Positions 14,918-23,352 of a DNA stretch of 50,033 nt are shown here, in pieces. Within the stretch, counting starts at the first letter, position 1. Each line of letters begins with the position of its first letter. The position numbers were made by a program, and so were the translations under genes. The notes beneath the pieces were generated by a model, which saw only the letters and a program-made list of their open reading frames with translations, was not told the origin of the DNA and searched no databases. The DNA is from a virus, in IMG/VR virus record IMGVR_UViG_3300043399_001084, positions 1 to 50,033 of that record. One strand, 5' to 3'.

Positions 14918-17055
14918 TCCTAAATAACACACCTCAAAACGAAGCCATCCTGTCCAATGTAGGTCAGGTAGGCGAGTTTCGTATTCGTAACAGTGCCAAA
15001 GCTTTCAGCATCCTATCAAGTGGTCTGTATGCTAACAAGATTAGGGCTATTGTAAGAGAGTTGTCATGTAATGCCTACGACAGTCACGTTGCCGCAAACA
15101 AAACCACAGTGCCCTTCGACGTTCACCTGCCTAATTTGCTTGAGCCATGGTTCAGTATCCGTGACTATGGTACTGGTCTGAGCCGAGAACAGGTTACGAA
15201 CCTCTATACTACATACTTTGAATCCACTAAAACTACCTCCAATGAATTCATTGGTGCGCTGGGTTTGGGTTCAAAATCGCCTTTCTCTTATACTGACAAC
15301 TTCACGGTTACTGCGGTCAAAGACGGCGTTCGGGGTATCTATACTGCCTTCATCAATGAGCAGGGTGTGCCTTCTATCGCACTAATGGCTGAAAGTGAAA
15401 CTACCGAGCCTAATGGTGTCGAAGTCAAGTTTTCAGTAAACGATACTAAAGACTTTGGTAAGTTTCAGCAAGAGGCTGGTGTCGTTTACAAACATTTCAA
15501 ACTTCGCCCAGTAATTTCGGGCGCAAGCAATTTTAAGTTTACAGACCCTGATTACAAAGAGCGGGATATTGTTCCAGGCATTCACCGAGTACATGCCAAT
15601 CTCCATGGCGGCAAGCAAAGTGTCGCAATCATGGGTAACATTGAGTATCCGATCAATGTTCCTGATTCTGAGCTTAAAGGGTTCGGTGATCTTGCCCCAA
15701 TGCTAAACTGTGGCCTGGTCATTGAGTTTGGTATTGGTCAACTTGACTTTCAGGCAAGTCGTGAAGGTCTTAGTTACGTGGGCGTAACGCTGGCTAGCAT
15801 CAAATCAAGGCTGGAACAACTGCGTGACTCACTATCACTTATCATTACTAGGGAAGCCAAAAAGCTAGAAAACATTTGGGAGCGGGCGATTTACCTAGCA
15901 GCAATGCTAAATGATCCGCTATACAAAGCAAGCGCCACTAAGTACATCAAAGATACTGGCTTTGATTTTGTATCAATTGATGGCTATGTTAAGCTAAAAT
16001 CTTGGGAGCTAACTGAAAAGCTGCTACAGGAAGAATTCAACATTGTACTAAAAATGGGTGGCCGCGCCCGACATGAGCGTAGGGCTTATCTTACGCACCC
16101 AACAACTAACTACAACGATCCCACTGCAGGTAGCCGCCGCTATCATACTATCACAATCAGCAAAGATCACTATTTTGTAATCAACGATACCAAAAAAGGT
16201 GTCTTTGAGCGTACAAAGTATCATTGGGCACGCAAGTCTATCACGGCTTATAGTGAGACTTTTTGCGTAATTGAAAAATTCGACAAAACTAAACCCCTTA
16301 AAACTACCGAGTTCTTTGCGTTTATCTCCAACCCACCAAAGAATCAAATTCTACTAGCAACTGAGTTGAGCGAAAAACCCAAAAAAGAGCGGGGAGAAAA
16401 AGCTACTATTCTTTCGCTACAAAAACGCAATTACGAACGGCGTCGGGATAGTCGTTGGGTTTGGGAAGATGCGGGTACACTAGATGACTTTGACGATAGC
16501 AAAACATACTACTATGTTCCACTATCGCATTACACTATTGGTACCAAATCTACAGAAAAAGAAATCAAAAATCTGTATGAAACAGTCGTTCAAGCAGGCA
16601 TTCAACCTAATAAACTGTACGGCGTTCGCAAGCAGGAATGGGATGCTGTAAGCAAGAAAAAGAATTGGGTTCATCTTGATACGCTAGTTTTGGACAAACT
16701 CAAGTCAGCGGGTACGCATACGGCAAAAGGTTTGGCTAAATCGGCAGTTGACTTTTCAGAATTTTTCAAGCATAATGTAGTGCAGCATCTAAATAGCAAT
16801 AGTCCTTTCGCTAAACTATTCGCGGAGTTGAAGGATGTGAGGGTGGTTCATAATGACTACAACATCAAGCAACTTATCAGGTGGTATGGTGTAGAGGATA
16901 ATAGCAAAGTACATGAGGCAGAGAAAAAAGTTTGGATTGATAAGATTCAAGAAGTAAACAAGCGTTATCCGTTCCTATCACAACTGGGTTATAGGACTGA
17001 GGTAAAGGACGTAATTGAGTACATCAACATGATCGATCAAGTAAAAGGAATTTAA
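14914..17055 (+). CDS. rIIA: rIIA-like protein (GHKL ATPase fold)
   Basis: 713 aa (T4 RIIA is of similar length, 725). N-terminal GHKL ATPase motifs: N box with Glu49, Asn53 and Asp57 in RELSCNAYDSH; G1 box DYGTG (84-88); G2 region GALGLGSKSPFSYTD (114-128). Known: T4 rIIA and rIIB act at the membrane, control lysis timing and allow growth on lambda lysogens by blocking RexAB exclusion; the biochemistry is unsettled. The start overlaps copy 3 of the small family (ATGA); rIIB follows two bases after the stop. Confidence 0.9.
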   Translation: MILNNTPQNEAILSNVGQVGEFRIRNSAKAFSILSSGLYANKIRAIVRELSCNAYDSHVAANKTTVPFDVHLPNLLEPWFSIRDYGTGLSREQVTNLYTTYFESTKTTSNEFIGALGLGSKSPFSYTDNFTVTAVKDGVRGIYTAFINEQGVPSIALMAESETTEPNGVEVKFSVNDTKDFGKFQQEAGVVYKHFKLRPVISGASNFKFTDPDYKERDIVPGIHRVHANLHGGKQSVAIMGNIEYPINVPDSELKGFGDLAPMLNCGLVIEFGIGQLDFQASREGLSYVGVTLASIKSRLEQLRDSLSLIITREAKKLENIWERAIYLAAMLNDPLYKASATKYIKDTGFDFVSIDGYVKLKSWELTEKLLQEEFNIVLKMGGRARHERRAYLTHPTTNYNDPTAGSRRYHTITISKDHYFVINDTKKGVFERTKYHWARKSITAYSETFCVIEKFDKTKPLKTTEFFAFISNPPKNQILLATELSEKPKKERGEKATILSLQKRNYERRRDSRWVWEDAGTLDDFDDSKTYYYVPLSHYTIGTKSTEKEIKNLYETVVQAGIQPNKLYGVRKQEWDAVSKKKNWVHLDTLVLDKLKSAGTHTAKGLAKSAVDFSEFFKHNVVQHLNSNSPFAKLFAELKDVRVVHNDYNIKQLIRWYGVEDNSKVHEAEKKVWIDKIQEVNKRYPFLSQLGYRTEVKDVIEYINMIDQVKGI

Positions 17056-17056
17056 A

Positions 17057-18031
17057 ATGGCATATCCCTTCATTATTCAAGGCAACAATCTTACTGTCGT
17101 TATCGACGGTAACCCCCACACAATCAGCAATACTCACGTTACCTTCGACAAGGTAAAAGAGGCAATCAAGGCTGGTGATTGGTCTAAGGTCAAAGATATT
17201 ATCGAACCCAAGAAAGTAGTTCTAAGCTATGGAATGGGTAATGTCAGTATTCAAGGCGAAACTCTTTACTGGAAAGGTCAACCATGGCACAACGCAATGG
17301 CAACACGAATGGTTCAAATGCTTCAGGATGGTTTTCCGATCGAACCTATGGTCGAGTTTATGGAAAATCTAATGGAGAACCCCAGCAATCGAAGTGTCAC
17401 GGAACTCTATGGCTTTCTGGAAAAGAACAATCTACCAATCACTCCGGATGGTTGCTTTCTGGCTTACAAAAAGGTACGAAGTGATTTTAAGGATGTATAT
17501 TCAGGTACGATGGACAACTCACCTGGAAAGGTAGTTGAAATGCCGCGTAACCAAGTTGATGATCGCGCTGACAATACCTGCTCACATGGTCTACATTTCT
17601 GTAGCAAGGATTATCTACAACATTTTAATGGGGATCGTATCGTTATCGTAAAAATCAATCCCAAAGATGTAGTCAGTATTCCTACAGATTACAACCATAG
17701 CAAGGGTCGTGCTTGCCGTTACGAAGTTATTTCGGAGCTAGGTGTAAGCCCCGATGATGCTTTTGTTAAGCCAGTTCAAACTGATGCTGGTTGGCCTGAA
17801 CCAGTGCTGGTTCAGCCTGAACCGGCAAAACATCAACCCAAACTAGGTAAGACTGAATTTTATCGTGGCTATAGTGATGGTTTCTATGGTTACGATGAGC
17901 AAGAGTTTCTGTCACAGGATTACTATGAGGGTTATGAAAAGGGCTGGCGTGATGCTGAAGATGATCGTCCCGAGCGTTATCGCTTTGAGGATGATGGTTA
18001 TTCAGAAGATGACCCTGAAGTAGGTTGCTAA
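17057..18031 (+). CDS. rIIB: rIIB-like protein
   Basis: 324 aa (T4 RIIB 312). N-terminal region resembles RIIB (NNLTVVIDGNPHTISNTHVTF, then KAGDW), followed by the FLEKNNLPITPDGCFLAYKK and CSHGLHFCS segments typical of RIIB in T4-like phages. The C-terminal 60 residues are acidic and Tyr/Gly-rich. AAAAGGA precedes the ATG. Adjacent to rIIA, the usual rII order, so they should be co-expressed and work together. Confidence 0.88.
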   Translation: MAYPFIIQGNNLTVVIDGNPHTISNTHVTFDKVKEAIKAGDWSKVKDIIEPKKVVLSYGMGNVSIQGETLYWKGQPWHNAMATRMVQMLQDGFPIEPMVEFMENLMENPSNRSVTELYGFLEKNNLPITPDGCFLAYKKVRSDFKDVYSGTMDNSPGKVVEMPRNQVDDRADNTCSHGLHFCSKDYLQHFNGDRIVIVKINPKDVVSIPTDYNHSKGRACRYEVISELGVSPDDAFVKPVQTDAGWPEPVLVQPEPAKHQPKLGKTEFYRGYSDGFYGYDEQEFLSQDYYEGYEKGWRDAEDDRPERYRFEDDGYSEDDPEVGC

Positions 18032-18034
18032 AAA

Positions 18035-18382
18035 ATGAATGACGATCAAGTCGATGGACTGAATAGTTCTACCTATTGGCGTGACAGGAACGAACAAGAG
18101 TCCCGAGAAAAGCGCATTGAAGGTAAAAAAATGATGCGCGACCTTATGGCGTGGTGGGCTGAAAAGGATCGCTGGGCAGAATTTGTCAAGTCATATCCGC
18201 AGCGATTTGCCCAAACTCTCCACAAAGCCAGTGTTATTGGTAAAGTAGAATTCCTGCCTGACTCAAATCTATACAGGTTTGACGTTGATGGTGGGGTAGA
18301 AATTGGGGTAGAGATTCCCCATCTACCTGATTGTCCCGTAAAAGAGACATTTGAAAAAGTAGAAAGCACATTCAATTCATAA
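18035..18382 (+). CDS. Hypothetical protein after rIIB
   Basis: 115 aa, charged and helical in the first half (RDRNEQESREKRIEGKK, then LMAWWAEKDRWAEF), beta-like in the second. Starts 3 bases after rIIB. Not recognised. Confidence 0.75.
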   Translation: MNDDQVDGLNSSTYWRDRNEQESREKRIEGKKMMRDLMAWWAEKDRWAEFVKSYPQRFAQTLHKASVIGKVEFLPDSNLYRFDVDGGVEIGVEIPHLPDCPVKETFEKVESTFNS

Positions 18383-18395
18383 TTGAGGAATTATC

Positions 18396-18830
18396 ATGTC
18401 TACTCATTCAGCAATTGGTATTCTCGCCGACGGAAAAATCACTGCTATCTATGCTCATTATGACGGCTATCTTAGCCATTATGGCGTTATTCTTCTAAGA
18501 TACTATGACGAGGCAAAGACAAAACGCCTTGTTAGCATAGGGGATCTTAGTACGCTTGGCACAGAAATTGGTGAAGAGAAAAATAATCTATTCAATGGGG
18601 CCTTTTCACCAAAAGCAGAAGATACAACCTTTCCCAAAATTTGTAGGTTCTATGGCAAAGATTATGGGGAAGAATTCGACACCAAAACAGAATTTTACTA
18701 TGAAATGACTATGCGTGGATGTGAGTACATTTATCTAATGCTAAATGGTAAGTGGACCGTCAAAACCGACGGTAATAAATGGATGGACCTAGAAAAAGCC
18801 CTTGTAGTGGATACCCTAATTAGGGATTGA
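18396..18830 (+). CDS. Conserved phage protein of the MSTxS-IGI type
   Basis: 144 aa. The opening MSTHSAIGILADGKITAIY, then AHYDGYLSHYG and ISIGDLSTLG-like segments, match a conserved phage family of unknown function that I recognise from many T4-like and large phages. GAGGA is 8 bases upstream. Confidence 0.8.
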   Translation: MSTHSAIGILADGKITAIYAHYDGYLSHYGVILLRYYDEAKTKRLVSIGDLSTLGTEIGEEKNNLFNGAFSPKAEDTTFPKICRFYGKDYGEEFDTKTEFYYEMTMRGCEYIYLMLNGKWTVKTDGNKWMDLEKALVVDTLIRD

Positions 18831-18855
18831 CAATAATTCCCACTTCTGCTATAAT
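18827..18855 (+). promoter_or_regulatory. Early-type promoter with a leaderless start
   Basis: TTGACA (18827-18832), spacer ATAATTCCCACTTCTGC, TATAAT (18850-18855). Expected start about 18862, only three bases before the ATG at 18865. Confidence 0.8.
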
Positions 18856-18864
18856 ACGGAAACT

Positions 18865-19251
18865 ATGAAAGTACCTACTATTGGCAGCAAGATCAAGATC
18901 CGTGTCAGTTATTGGCAGGGTCCCCGAATGATTCCCCCTCAGCCCGGATTTCATGAGTATGAGGGTGAAGTTGTCAAGTCCTACAATTGGCTGAATGATC
19001 GTCAATTCTGTATGACTGGCGACAAAGATTGGCCCATCAGGGTAATCAGCATGGATATGGTTGAGGACATCCAGCTGCTGAAGGGTACATTCAAAGAAGT
19101 GGATACGGGGGTCAAGGTATTCACGGTCAAAGGTAGCAAGGGCAATAGCTACACTGTGACTAGAAATGGTAAGGGTTGGAATTGTACTTGCCCAGGTTTT
19201 CAATTCCGTCGTCAATGTAAGCATGTTTCGGAACTGAGTGGTGTAAAATGA
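18865..19251 (+). CDS. Small protein with SWIM zinc finger
   Basis: 128 aa. C-terminal motif WNCTCPGFQFRRQCKH matches the SWIM pattern CxCx(n)CxH, a zinc-binding module for DNA or protein. The N-terminal half is a beta-rich domain (KIRVSYWQGP, EYEGEVVKSY). Predicted leaderless mRNA; no ribosome site. First of four overlapping genes. Confidence 0.8.
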   Translation: MKVPTIGSKIKIRVSYWQGPRMIPPQPGFHEYEGEVVKSYNWLNDRQFCMTGDKDWPIRVISMDMVEDIQLLKGTFKEVDTGVKVFTVKGSKGNSYTVTRNGKGWNCTCPGFQFRRQCKHVSELSGVK

Positions 19252-19400
19252 AACATCTTTGTAGCCTCATTCTTACCATCATGTGGGTAGCAGGTATTGT
19301 AATTGCTAAAGGCGTTGTAAGTACATTCTTCGCAATCATTTTCCCTCTTTGGGCTTGGTATCTTGTAGTCGAACAGGCTGTAATCAAATATTTACTATGA
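19248..19400 (+). CDS. Small two-helix membrane protein
   Basis: 50 aa. Two hydrophobic helices (about 4-20 and 23-42) with few charges. ATGA overlap with the SWIM gene and with the next gene. Too short for many gene finders but clearly in the overlapping chain. Confidence 0.75.
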   Translation: MKHLCSLILTIMWVAGIVIAKGVVSTFFAIIFPLWAWYLVVEQAVIKYLL

Positions 19401-19588
19401 ACGAGAAAGAAAATACTGTTAGAATTCTAAAAGAAGAACGCCTATTGGTTACTGGCTTTTGGTGCCGTTTTGGTCTACACAATTGGACAAAATGGAGTAC
19501 ACCTTATAGAGCTAGCATTTACCTTATCCAAGAAAAAACTTGCGGTTGTTGCGGCTTAGTTAGACACAGAAAAGTAATGGCTCCATGA
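19397..19588 (+). CDS. Small zinc-ribbon-like protein
   Basis: 63 aa from the ATG at 19397 in an ATGA overlap. Contains WCRFGLHNWTKWS and CGCCG; the pattern resembles DUF1660-type prophage proteins (C ... GHxW ... CxxC). Function unknown. Confidence 0.75.
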   Translation: MNEKENTVRILKEERLLVTGFWCRFGLHNWTKWSTPYRASIYLIQEKTCGCCGLVRHRKVMAP

Positions 19589-19866
19589 TTTATTACAAAA
19601 TTAGAAATAAAGATACCGGGTTGTTTGTGAAAGGTACACCTGCCTATTACAGTTACGATAAAGATGGTCGCGTTTTTCAAACACTGGGCAGGCTTAGGTC
19701 GTTCTTGTCCAACGTCATATCTAATGATGAACATTATAATAAATACCATGACCAAAAACGCAATCGTCTATCAGAATGGGAAATCATTGAATTAGAAATG
19801 CTTGTCAAGGATGTTAAAGGCGTTCACGAAGTAATCAAAGCAGACAAACTTATTAAACTATTATGA
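19585..19866 (+). CDS. Conserved small phage protein
   Basis: 93 aa, starts in an ATGA overlap. IYYKIRNKDTGLFVKGTP, then FQTLGRLRSFLS, resembles a small phage family with an N-terminal beta hairpin; function unknown. Last gene of the chain; converges with the endonuclease gene. Confidence 0.75.
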   Translation: MIYYKIRNKDTGLFVKGTPAYYSYDKDGRVFQTLGRLRSFLSNVISNDEHYNKYHDQKRNRLSEWEIIELEMLVKDVKGVHEVIKADKLIKLL

Positions 19867-19873
19867 AATTGGT

Positions 19874-20509
19874 CTAGTATAGAACACACCAATTTTTTCC
19901 TGTAGAGCCTTTTTGTATCATATCACACATTACGGATTTATTTACACCATAATAATTTATTAGCACCCATCTAGTACAATGTATAATTTCCCCTGTTTTT
20001 AAATTAAAAAATGTGTACGTATTATTGTCAAATCTGGGATTTTTCTTGTACGAATTGTCTTTGCCCTTTAAGCTTCGCGACCTTAACTTTTTTAATTGTG
20101 TAGCTTTTTCTATACCATATAATTCTTCGTATGATTTTCCTTTAAATTGTTTTATTGCTCTTTCTCGTAATGCCGATTTAACTTGATTAGTATGAGTTTT
20201 TCCGAACATACCATTGACTGCACCAAAACACCCTCCACCATCACCATTCTCATCTTTTAGATTAGCCCATTTTTTACTAGTAGACACAGACCAAAGCTTG
20301 CTATAAAATAGCCCCCAAGCTTTTATTGCTGATTTGGATATACACTTATGAAGTATTTTAGTATCGTAATTGTATCCGTGTTTCTTTAGATGAAGGTTCC
20401 AATATGTACCTGATCCTGTATATGTATGTGGATTTTTATGTGAAGTAAAACCTAAATATTGTAGCCCAGTAATTCTATGCGTCTTTACATAGAGGTAATA
20501 AATATTCAT
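19874..20509 (-). CDS. GIY-YIG-like homing endonuclease (Seg-type)
   Basis: 211 aa from the ATG at 20509 (AAGGAG 7 bases upstream; the longer frame would start inside the leader hairpin). The N-terminal IYYLYVKTHRITGLQYLGFT is a variant GIY-YIG core, followed by TYTGSGTYW. The middle has a NUMOD3-like GKTHTNQVKSALRERA segment; the end (TRWVLINYYGVNKSVMCDMI) looks like a helix-turn-helix. The last 70 residues resemble the second endonuclease at 49234. Known: such free-standing enzymes cut near their own insertion site in related phages. It lies head to head with the interrupted metallophosphoesterase gene. Confidence 0.85.
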   Translation of the reverse strand: MNIYYLYVKTHRITGLQYLGFTSHKNPHTYTGSGTYWNLHLKKHGYNYDTKILHKCISKSAIKAWGLFYSKLWSVSTSKKWANLKDENGDGGGCFGAVNGMFGKTHTNQVKSALRERAIKQFKGKSYEELYGIEKATQLKKLRSRSLKGKDNSYKKNPRFDNNTYTFFNLKTGEIIHCTRWVLINYYGVNKSVMCDMIQKGSTGKNWCVLY

Positions 20510-20534
20510 GCTGATTGCTCCTTGTAGCATTAGA

Positions 20535-20564
20535 GAGGATGGGTATTCCACTACCGCGATCCTC
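20535..20564 (-). ncRNA. Structured leader of endonuclease mRNA (shared motif, copy B)
   Basis: Minus strand: GAGGAT/ATCCTC stem 1, CGC opposite C, GGTA/TACC stem 2, loop GTGGAA, then TCTAA. It starts exactly at the predicted +1 of the late promoter at 20570-20575. Confidence 0.85.
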
Positions 20565-20569
20565 ATTTT

Positions 20570-20575
20570 TATTTA
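20570..20575 (-). promoter_or_regulatory. T4-type late promoter of the endonuclease
   Basis: AATAAATA on the minus strand; predicted start G at 20564, the first base of the leader hairpin. Confidence 0.65.
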
Positions 20576-20583
20576 TTATAATG

Positions 20584-20612
20584 TTGACAACAATTAAAAT
20601 TGTATCTATAAT
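20584..20612 (+). promoter_or_regulatory. Sigma70-type promoter of the metallophosphoesterase
   Basis: TTGACA (20584-20589), 17-base spacer, TATAAT (20607-20612). Intact although the gene downstream is interrupted. Confidence 0.8.
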
Positions 20613-20662
20613 AACAATTCAACTTCATTTAAGTGACTATTATGGAAAATAAAGGAAAAGGT

Positions 20663-20695
20663 GTCGGAGGCATGCGGATCGCGCTCGCCTCCGAC
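20663..20695 (+). promoter_or_regulatory. GC-rich hairpin with the start codon in its loop
   Basis: GTCGGAGGC (20663-20671) pairs perfectly with GCCTCCGAC (20687-20695). The GGAGG is in the stem and the ATG (20672) opens the 15-base loop. The right arm encodes Ala-Ser-Asp, one codon before the stop pair in this gene. Confidence 0.75.
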
Positions 20696-21511
20696 CTTTA
20701 GTGACTCCACCTAGAATTTGGAGACCTCAATCTTACTAACGATGAAGGTGCAGAGGTCCTTATCCTATCTGGCGACATCATGATCGCTGAGGACCTGCAC
20801 GATCATCCTGAAGGTGCGGCTAACGGAGTCAATTTGGGTCGCCGTCAAATGGCAGCCCAAATGTACCGTGATTTTCTAAAACGGTGCAGTCACCAGTTCC
20901 CGCATGTAATTTATGTGGCGGGCAACCATGAATTTTATCATGGCAAGTTTTGTCGTGGATTGGATACTCTGTATGACGTATGCGCTAAGTTGCCCAATGT
21001 ATACTTTTTGGAAAATGAAACCAAGGTAATTGGCGAAGTGTCTTTTATTGGATGTACGCTTTGGACGGATATGAATCATGGCGATCCGTTGACCCTTCAT
21101 GCTGTCCGAGACATGATGAACGATTACAATGTGATTGTAAACGATAGCCAAGGTTATACTAAACTCAGACCTGCTCATACACTAAGCAGACACCTTAAAT
21201 CGCTACAATACATCAAAAATGTAATTCAAGGCAAGCACGATGAAAAATTTGTGGTAGTTGGACATCATGCTCCTAGTAAACTCTCTACGCATGAGAATTA
21301 CAAGAATGATTTTATTATGAATGGCGCTTATAGCAGTGACCTCAGTGAATTTATCCTTGACAATCCTCAAATCAAACTTTGGACTCATGGCCATACTCAT
21401 TATCCATTCGATTACTTGATTGGTTCTACCCGAATTGTGTGTAACCCACGCGGGTATATTGGACATGAGCCTCAGGCAGATGACTTCAAACTCAAGTATT
21501 TGGAAGTATGA
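20672..21511 (+). CDS. Metallophosphoesterase with nine-base stop-containing insertion
   Basis: Read from the ATG at 20672 the protein begins MRIALASDL, then TAG (20699) and TGA (20702), then CTC and HLEFGD in the same frame, continuing open to 21511. Removing the nine bases restores the canonical SDLHLEF motif. Further motifs are intact: SGDI, GNHEFYHG, VGHHAPS, and THGHTH, so the enzyme would be active (calcineurin-like, two metals). Known fold substrates: phosphomonoesters, cyclic nucleotides or nucleic acids; the target here is unknown. If translation cannot cross the stops, only a truncated product from the ATG at 20780, lacking the first motifs, is possible. Type could equally be pseudogene. 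Confidence 0.75.
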
Positions 21512-21546
21512 GCTATAGTTTAGGTAAACAAGGTTACCAAACGCTA

Positions 21547-21599
21547 TTGATTAAGCACCTCGACTAATCTATAATGCTGGTACGTTGTAAGTCACAACG
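21547..21599 (+). promoter_or_regulatory. Sigma70-type promoter and 5' hairpin
   Basis: TTGATT (21547-21552), 17-base spacer, TATAAT (21570-21575). CGTTGT (21583-21588) pairs with ACAACG (21594-21599) at the 5' end of the message. Confidence 0.7.
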
Positions 21600-21623
21600 A
21601 AACATTTAAAAGGAAATAATATT

Positions 21624-21878
21624 ATGACTAAGCAAGAACGTGTACTAGAAGCCCTTCAGCGCGGTGAGCAACTAACCGCCAAGCAAATCGCTGCTCGTTT
21701 TGGTGTTGCTAACCCAAGAGCCACAATCAGCGACATTCGCTATCAAGGTTTTGCAATCTACGCAAACCGTAACGTTGACACCAAAGGTCGTGTCACAACC
21801 AAGTATCGTCTAGGTCGCCCCTCACGCGCTCTAGTCGCTGCTGGTTATCGTGCCCTATCACTAGGTCTATCTGCCTAA
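21624..21878 (+). CDS. Helix-turn-helix DNA-binding protein
   Basis: 84 aa. MTKQERVLEALQRGEQLTAKQIAARFGVANPRATISDIR is the winged-helix domain common in phage and prophage proteins (HTH_39 type), with a C-terminal KYRLG strand. AAAGGA precedes the start. Probably a transcription regulator; target unknown. It has its own promoter. Confidence 0.85.
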   Translation: MTKQERVLEALQRGEQLTAKQIAARFGVANPRATISDIRYQGFAIYANRNVDTKGRVTTKYRLGRPSRALVAAGYRALSLGLSA

Positions 21879-21940
21879 CTTTTAGAACCAGAAAGGTTTG
21901 ACGGGTACCTTAAACAAAGCCCGTCGACAATTCAAGGACT

Positions 21941-22471
21941 ATGATGAATTTATTTCACGAAATCATGGACAAACTGGGTCGATACAGATTGATCCCAGAT
22001 CGCAGAACAGGTGCAAACTATATGCACCGTTATTACATTTTTCTCAAAGATCGCAAACGCTTCCCTTTCAACGTCACGCTACATAAAATTGTACGTAGTG
22101 ACGATCCTATTTTTCACGATCATCCCTGGCCTTACATGACTATTGTCCTAAAAGGTGGTTATTGGGAACACACACCTAACTTTGATGAGAATGGTAAACT
22201 AACAGGTGAAAACAGGGTATTTAAAGGTCCAGGAAGTATTGTACGTCGCAAATCAAAAGAGTATCATTGGCTTGAGCTTGACAATGAACAACCCGCAGTG
22301 ACTTTGTTTTTTATGGGTCCTCAACAGCGTGAATGGGGTTTCTTAGTTGAGCTAAAGCGTGGCGTTACTCGTTGGGTAAAATGGACACATTACTTAGAAG
22401 ATTGGAAAAACTATCACGAAACTAAAGTAATGAGCAAAACTTTAAAAGCACTGAATGAGAAAAAAGAATGA
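21941..22471 (+). CDS. Cupin-like protein
   Basis: 176 aa; two ATGs in a row at the start, AAGGAC upstream. The centre has FHDHPWPYMTIVLKGGYWEH and later GSIVRRKSKEYHWLEL, a cupin-like metal-binding pattern (HxH ... H). Known cupins include epimerases and dioxygenases; substrate unknown. Overlaps the next gene by 4 bases. Confidence 0.75.
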   Translation: MMNLFHEIMDKLGRYRLIPDRRTGANYMHRYYIFLKDRKRFPFNVTLHKIVRSDDPIFHDHPWPYMTIVLKGGYWEHTPNFDENGKLTGENRVFKGPGSIVRRKSKEYHWLELDNEQPAVTLFFMGPQQREWGFLVELKRGVTRWVKWTHYLEDWKNYHETKVMSKTLKALNEKKE

Positions 22472-22707
22472 AAACTAAATGCGATGAGCTTAAAGATTAT
22501 GCCATCTTAGAGGGCTCTGAATGGGGCGAGGCTATGATGGCTTTATGTCATGTAAGTCATTACTCCTATCTACTAAGCGAAGAACTATCTACTGCTCTAC
22601 AAAAAGAAATCTCAGATAACTTGGAGTACGTCAAGGCTAACGCTACTATCGTAGAATCATCTGAAACACGTACTACTAAGTATAAAACATTAGAGTGGAA
22701 TGAATAA
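22468..22707 (+). CDS. Small hypothetical protein
   Basis: 79 aa, helical, ATGA overlap. Not recognised. It sits in the chain between the cupin-like and MazG-like genes. Confidence 0.75.
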   Translation: MKTKCDELKDYAILEGSEWGEAMMALCHVSHYSYLLSEELSTALQKEISDNLEYVKANATIVESSETRTTKYKTLEWNE

Positions 22708-22988
22708 TGACTAGTCAAACAGAAGAAATTCTACATATTCTACAAGAAGAATGCGCCGAGGTAATTCAGGCAATTAGTAAGTGCCAAAGGTTTGGATTTA
22801 ATAATGCTAAGCCAGGCACTGACAAAACTAACTTGGATCAACTACAAGAAGAACTAGGTGACGTAATGGCTATGGTTGAACTATTAGTAGAACAAAAAAT
22901 TGGTGTACAGCATATTAATATCACAAAAGCCAAAGCCAATAAGTTTGACAAACTAAAAAAATGGTCTACAATCAGCACCAATAAATAA
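22707..22988 (+). CDS. MazG-like nucleotide pyrophosphohydrolase
   Basis: 93 aa. The EExxE ... ExxD pattern is present: EECAEVIQAISK near residue 13 and LQEELGDVMAM near 49, giving the four acidic metal ligands of the all-alpha NTP-PPase fold. Known: phage MazG proteins hydrolyse (d)NTPs to monophosphates and may lower toxic or alarmone nucleotides. Starts on the last base of the previous stop. Confidence 0.8.
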   Translation: MTSQTEEILHILQEECAEVIQAISKCQRFGFNNAKPGTDKTNLDQLQEELGDVMAMVELLVEQKIGVQHINITKAKANKFDKLKKWSTISTNK

Positions 22989-22992
22989 AATC

Positions 22993-23352
22993 ATGGATCT
23001 TTTGTCTATTATTCTAAATGCTATTTGGATTGCCTTTTGGTTTTGGGTAGGTACTAAACTTGTTGAAAGAGTAAAATCTCTCAAAGAGAAAGATAATCTT
23101 CTATCTAAAGAAGCAGTGATTCTAAGTCAAATCAAAAAGATCCCCACACTAAAAACAGAAATTCATGGTGAAGTAATTTTTGCTTTTAACACAGGCGATG
23201 ATACATTCGTTGCTCAAGGTTCAAGTATTGACGAAGTAGCAGAAGTAGCATATAAATACAGAAAAATTGATTTGGCTTATGTATTACACAATGGGCAACC
23301 TATTTGGTTCTTGAATGGTAAAGTTACAACAACAGATGTAAAGCTTACATGA
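22993..23352 (+). CDS. Membrane-anchored small protein
   Basis: 119 aa. N-terminal helix (about 4-22, Trp-rich) then a soluble alpha/beta domain. ATGA overlap with the next gene. Not recognised. Confidence 0.7.
   Translation: MDLLSIILNAIWIAFWFWVGTKLVERVKSLKEKDNLLSKEAVILSQIKKIPTLKTEIHGEVIFAFNTGDDTFVAQGSSIDEVAEVAYKYRKIDLAYVLHNGQPIWFLNGKVTTTDVKLT

Noticed and set aside
20699-20704. General stop-codon reassignment as explanation of TAG TGA
   Set aside because: TAG and TGA both end many other genes in the window, so a phage-wide code change does not fit.
21898-22086. 62-aa frame overlapping the start of the cupin-like gene
   Set aside because: Out of frame with the cupin-like gene, which has the motifs and better start; the encoded peptide is not family-like.
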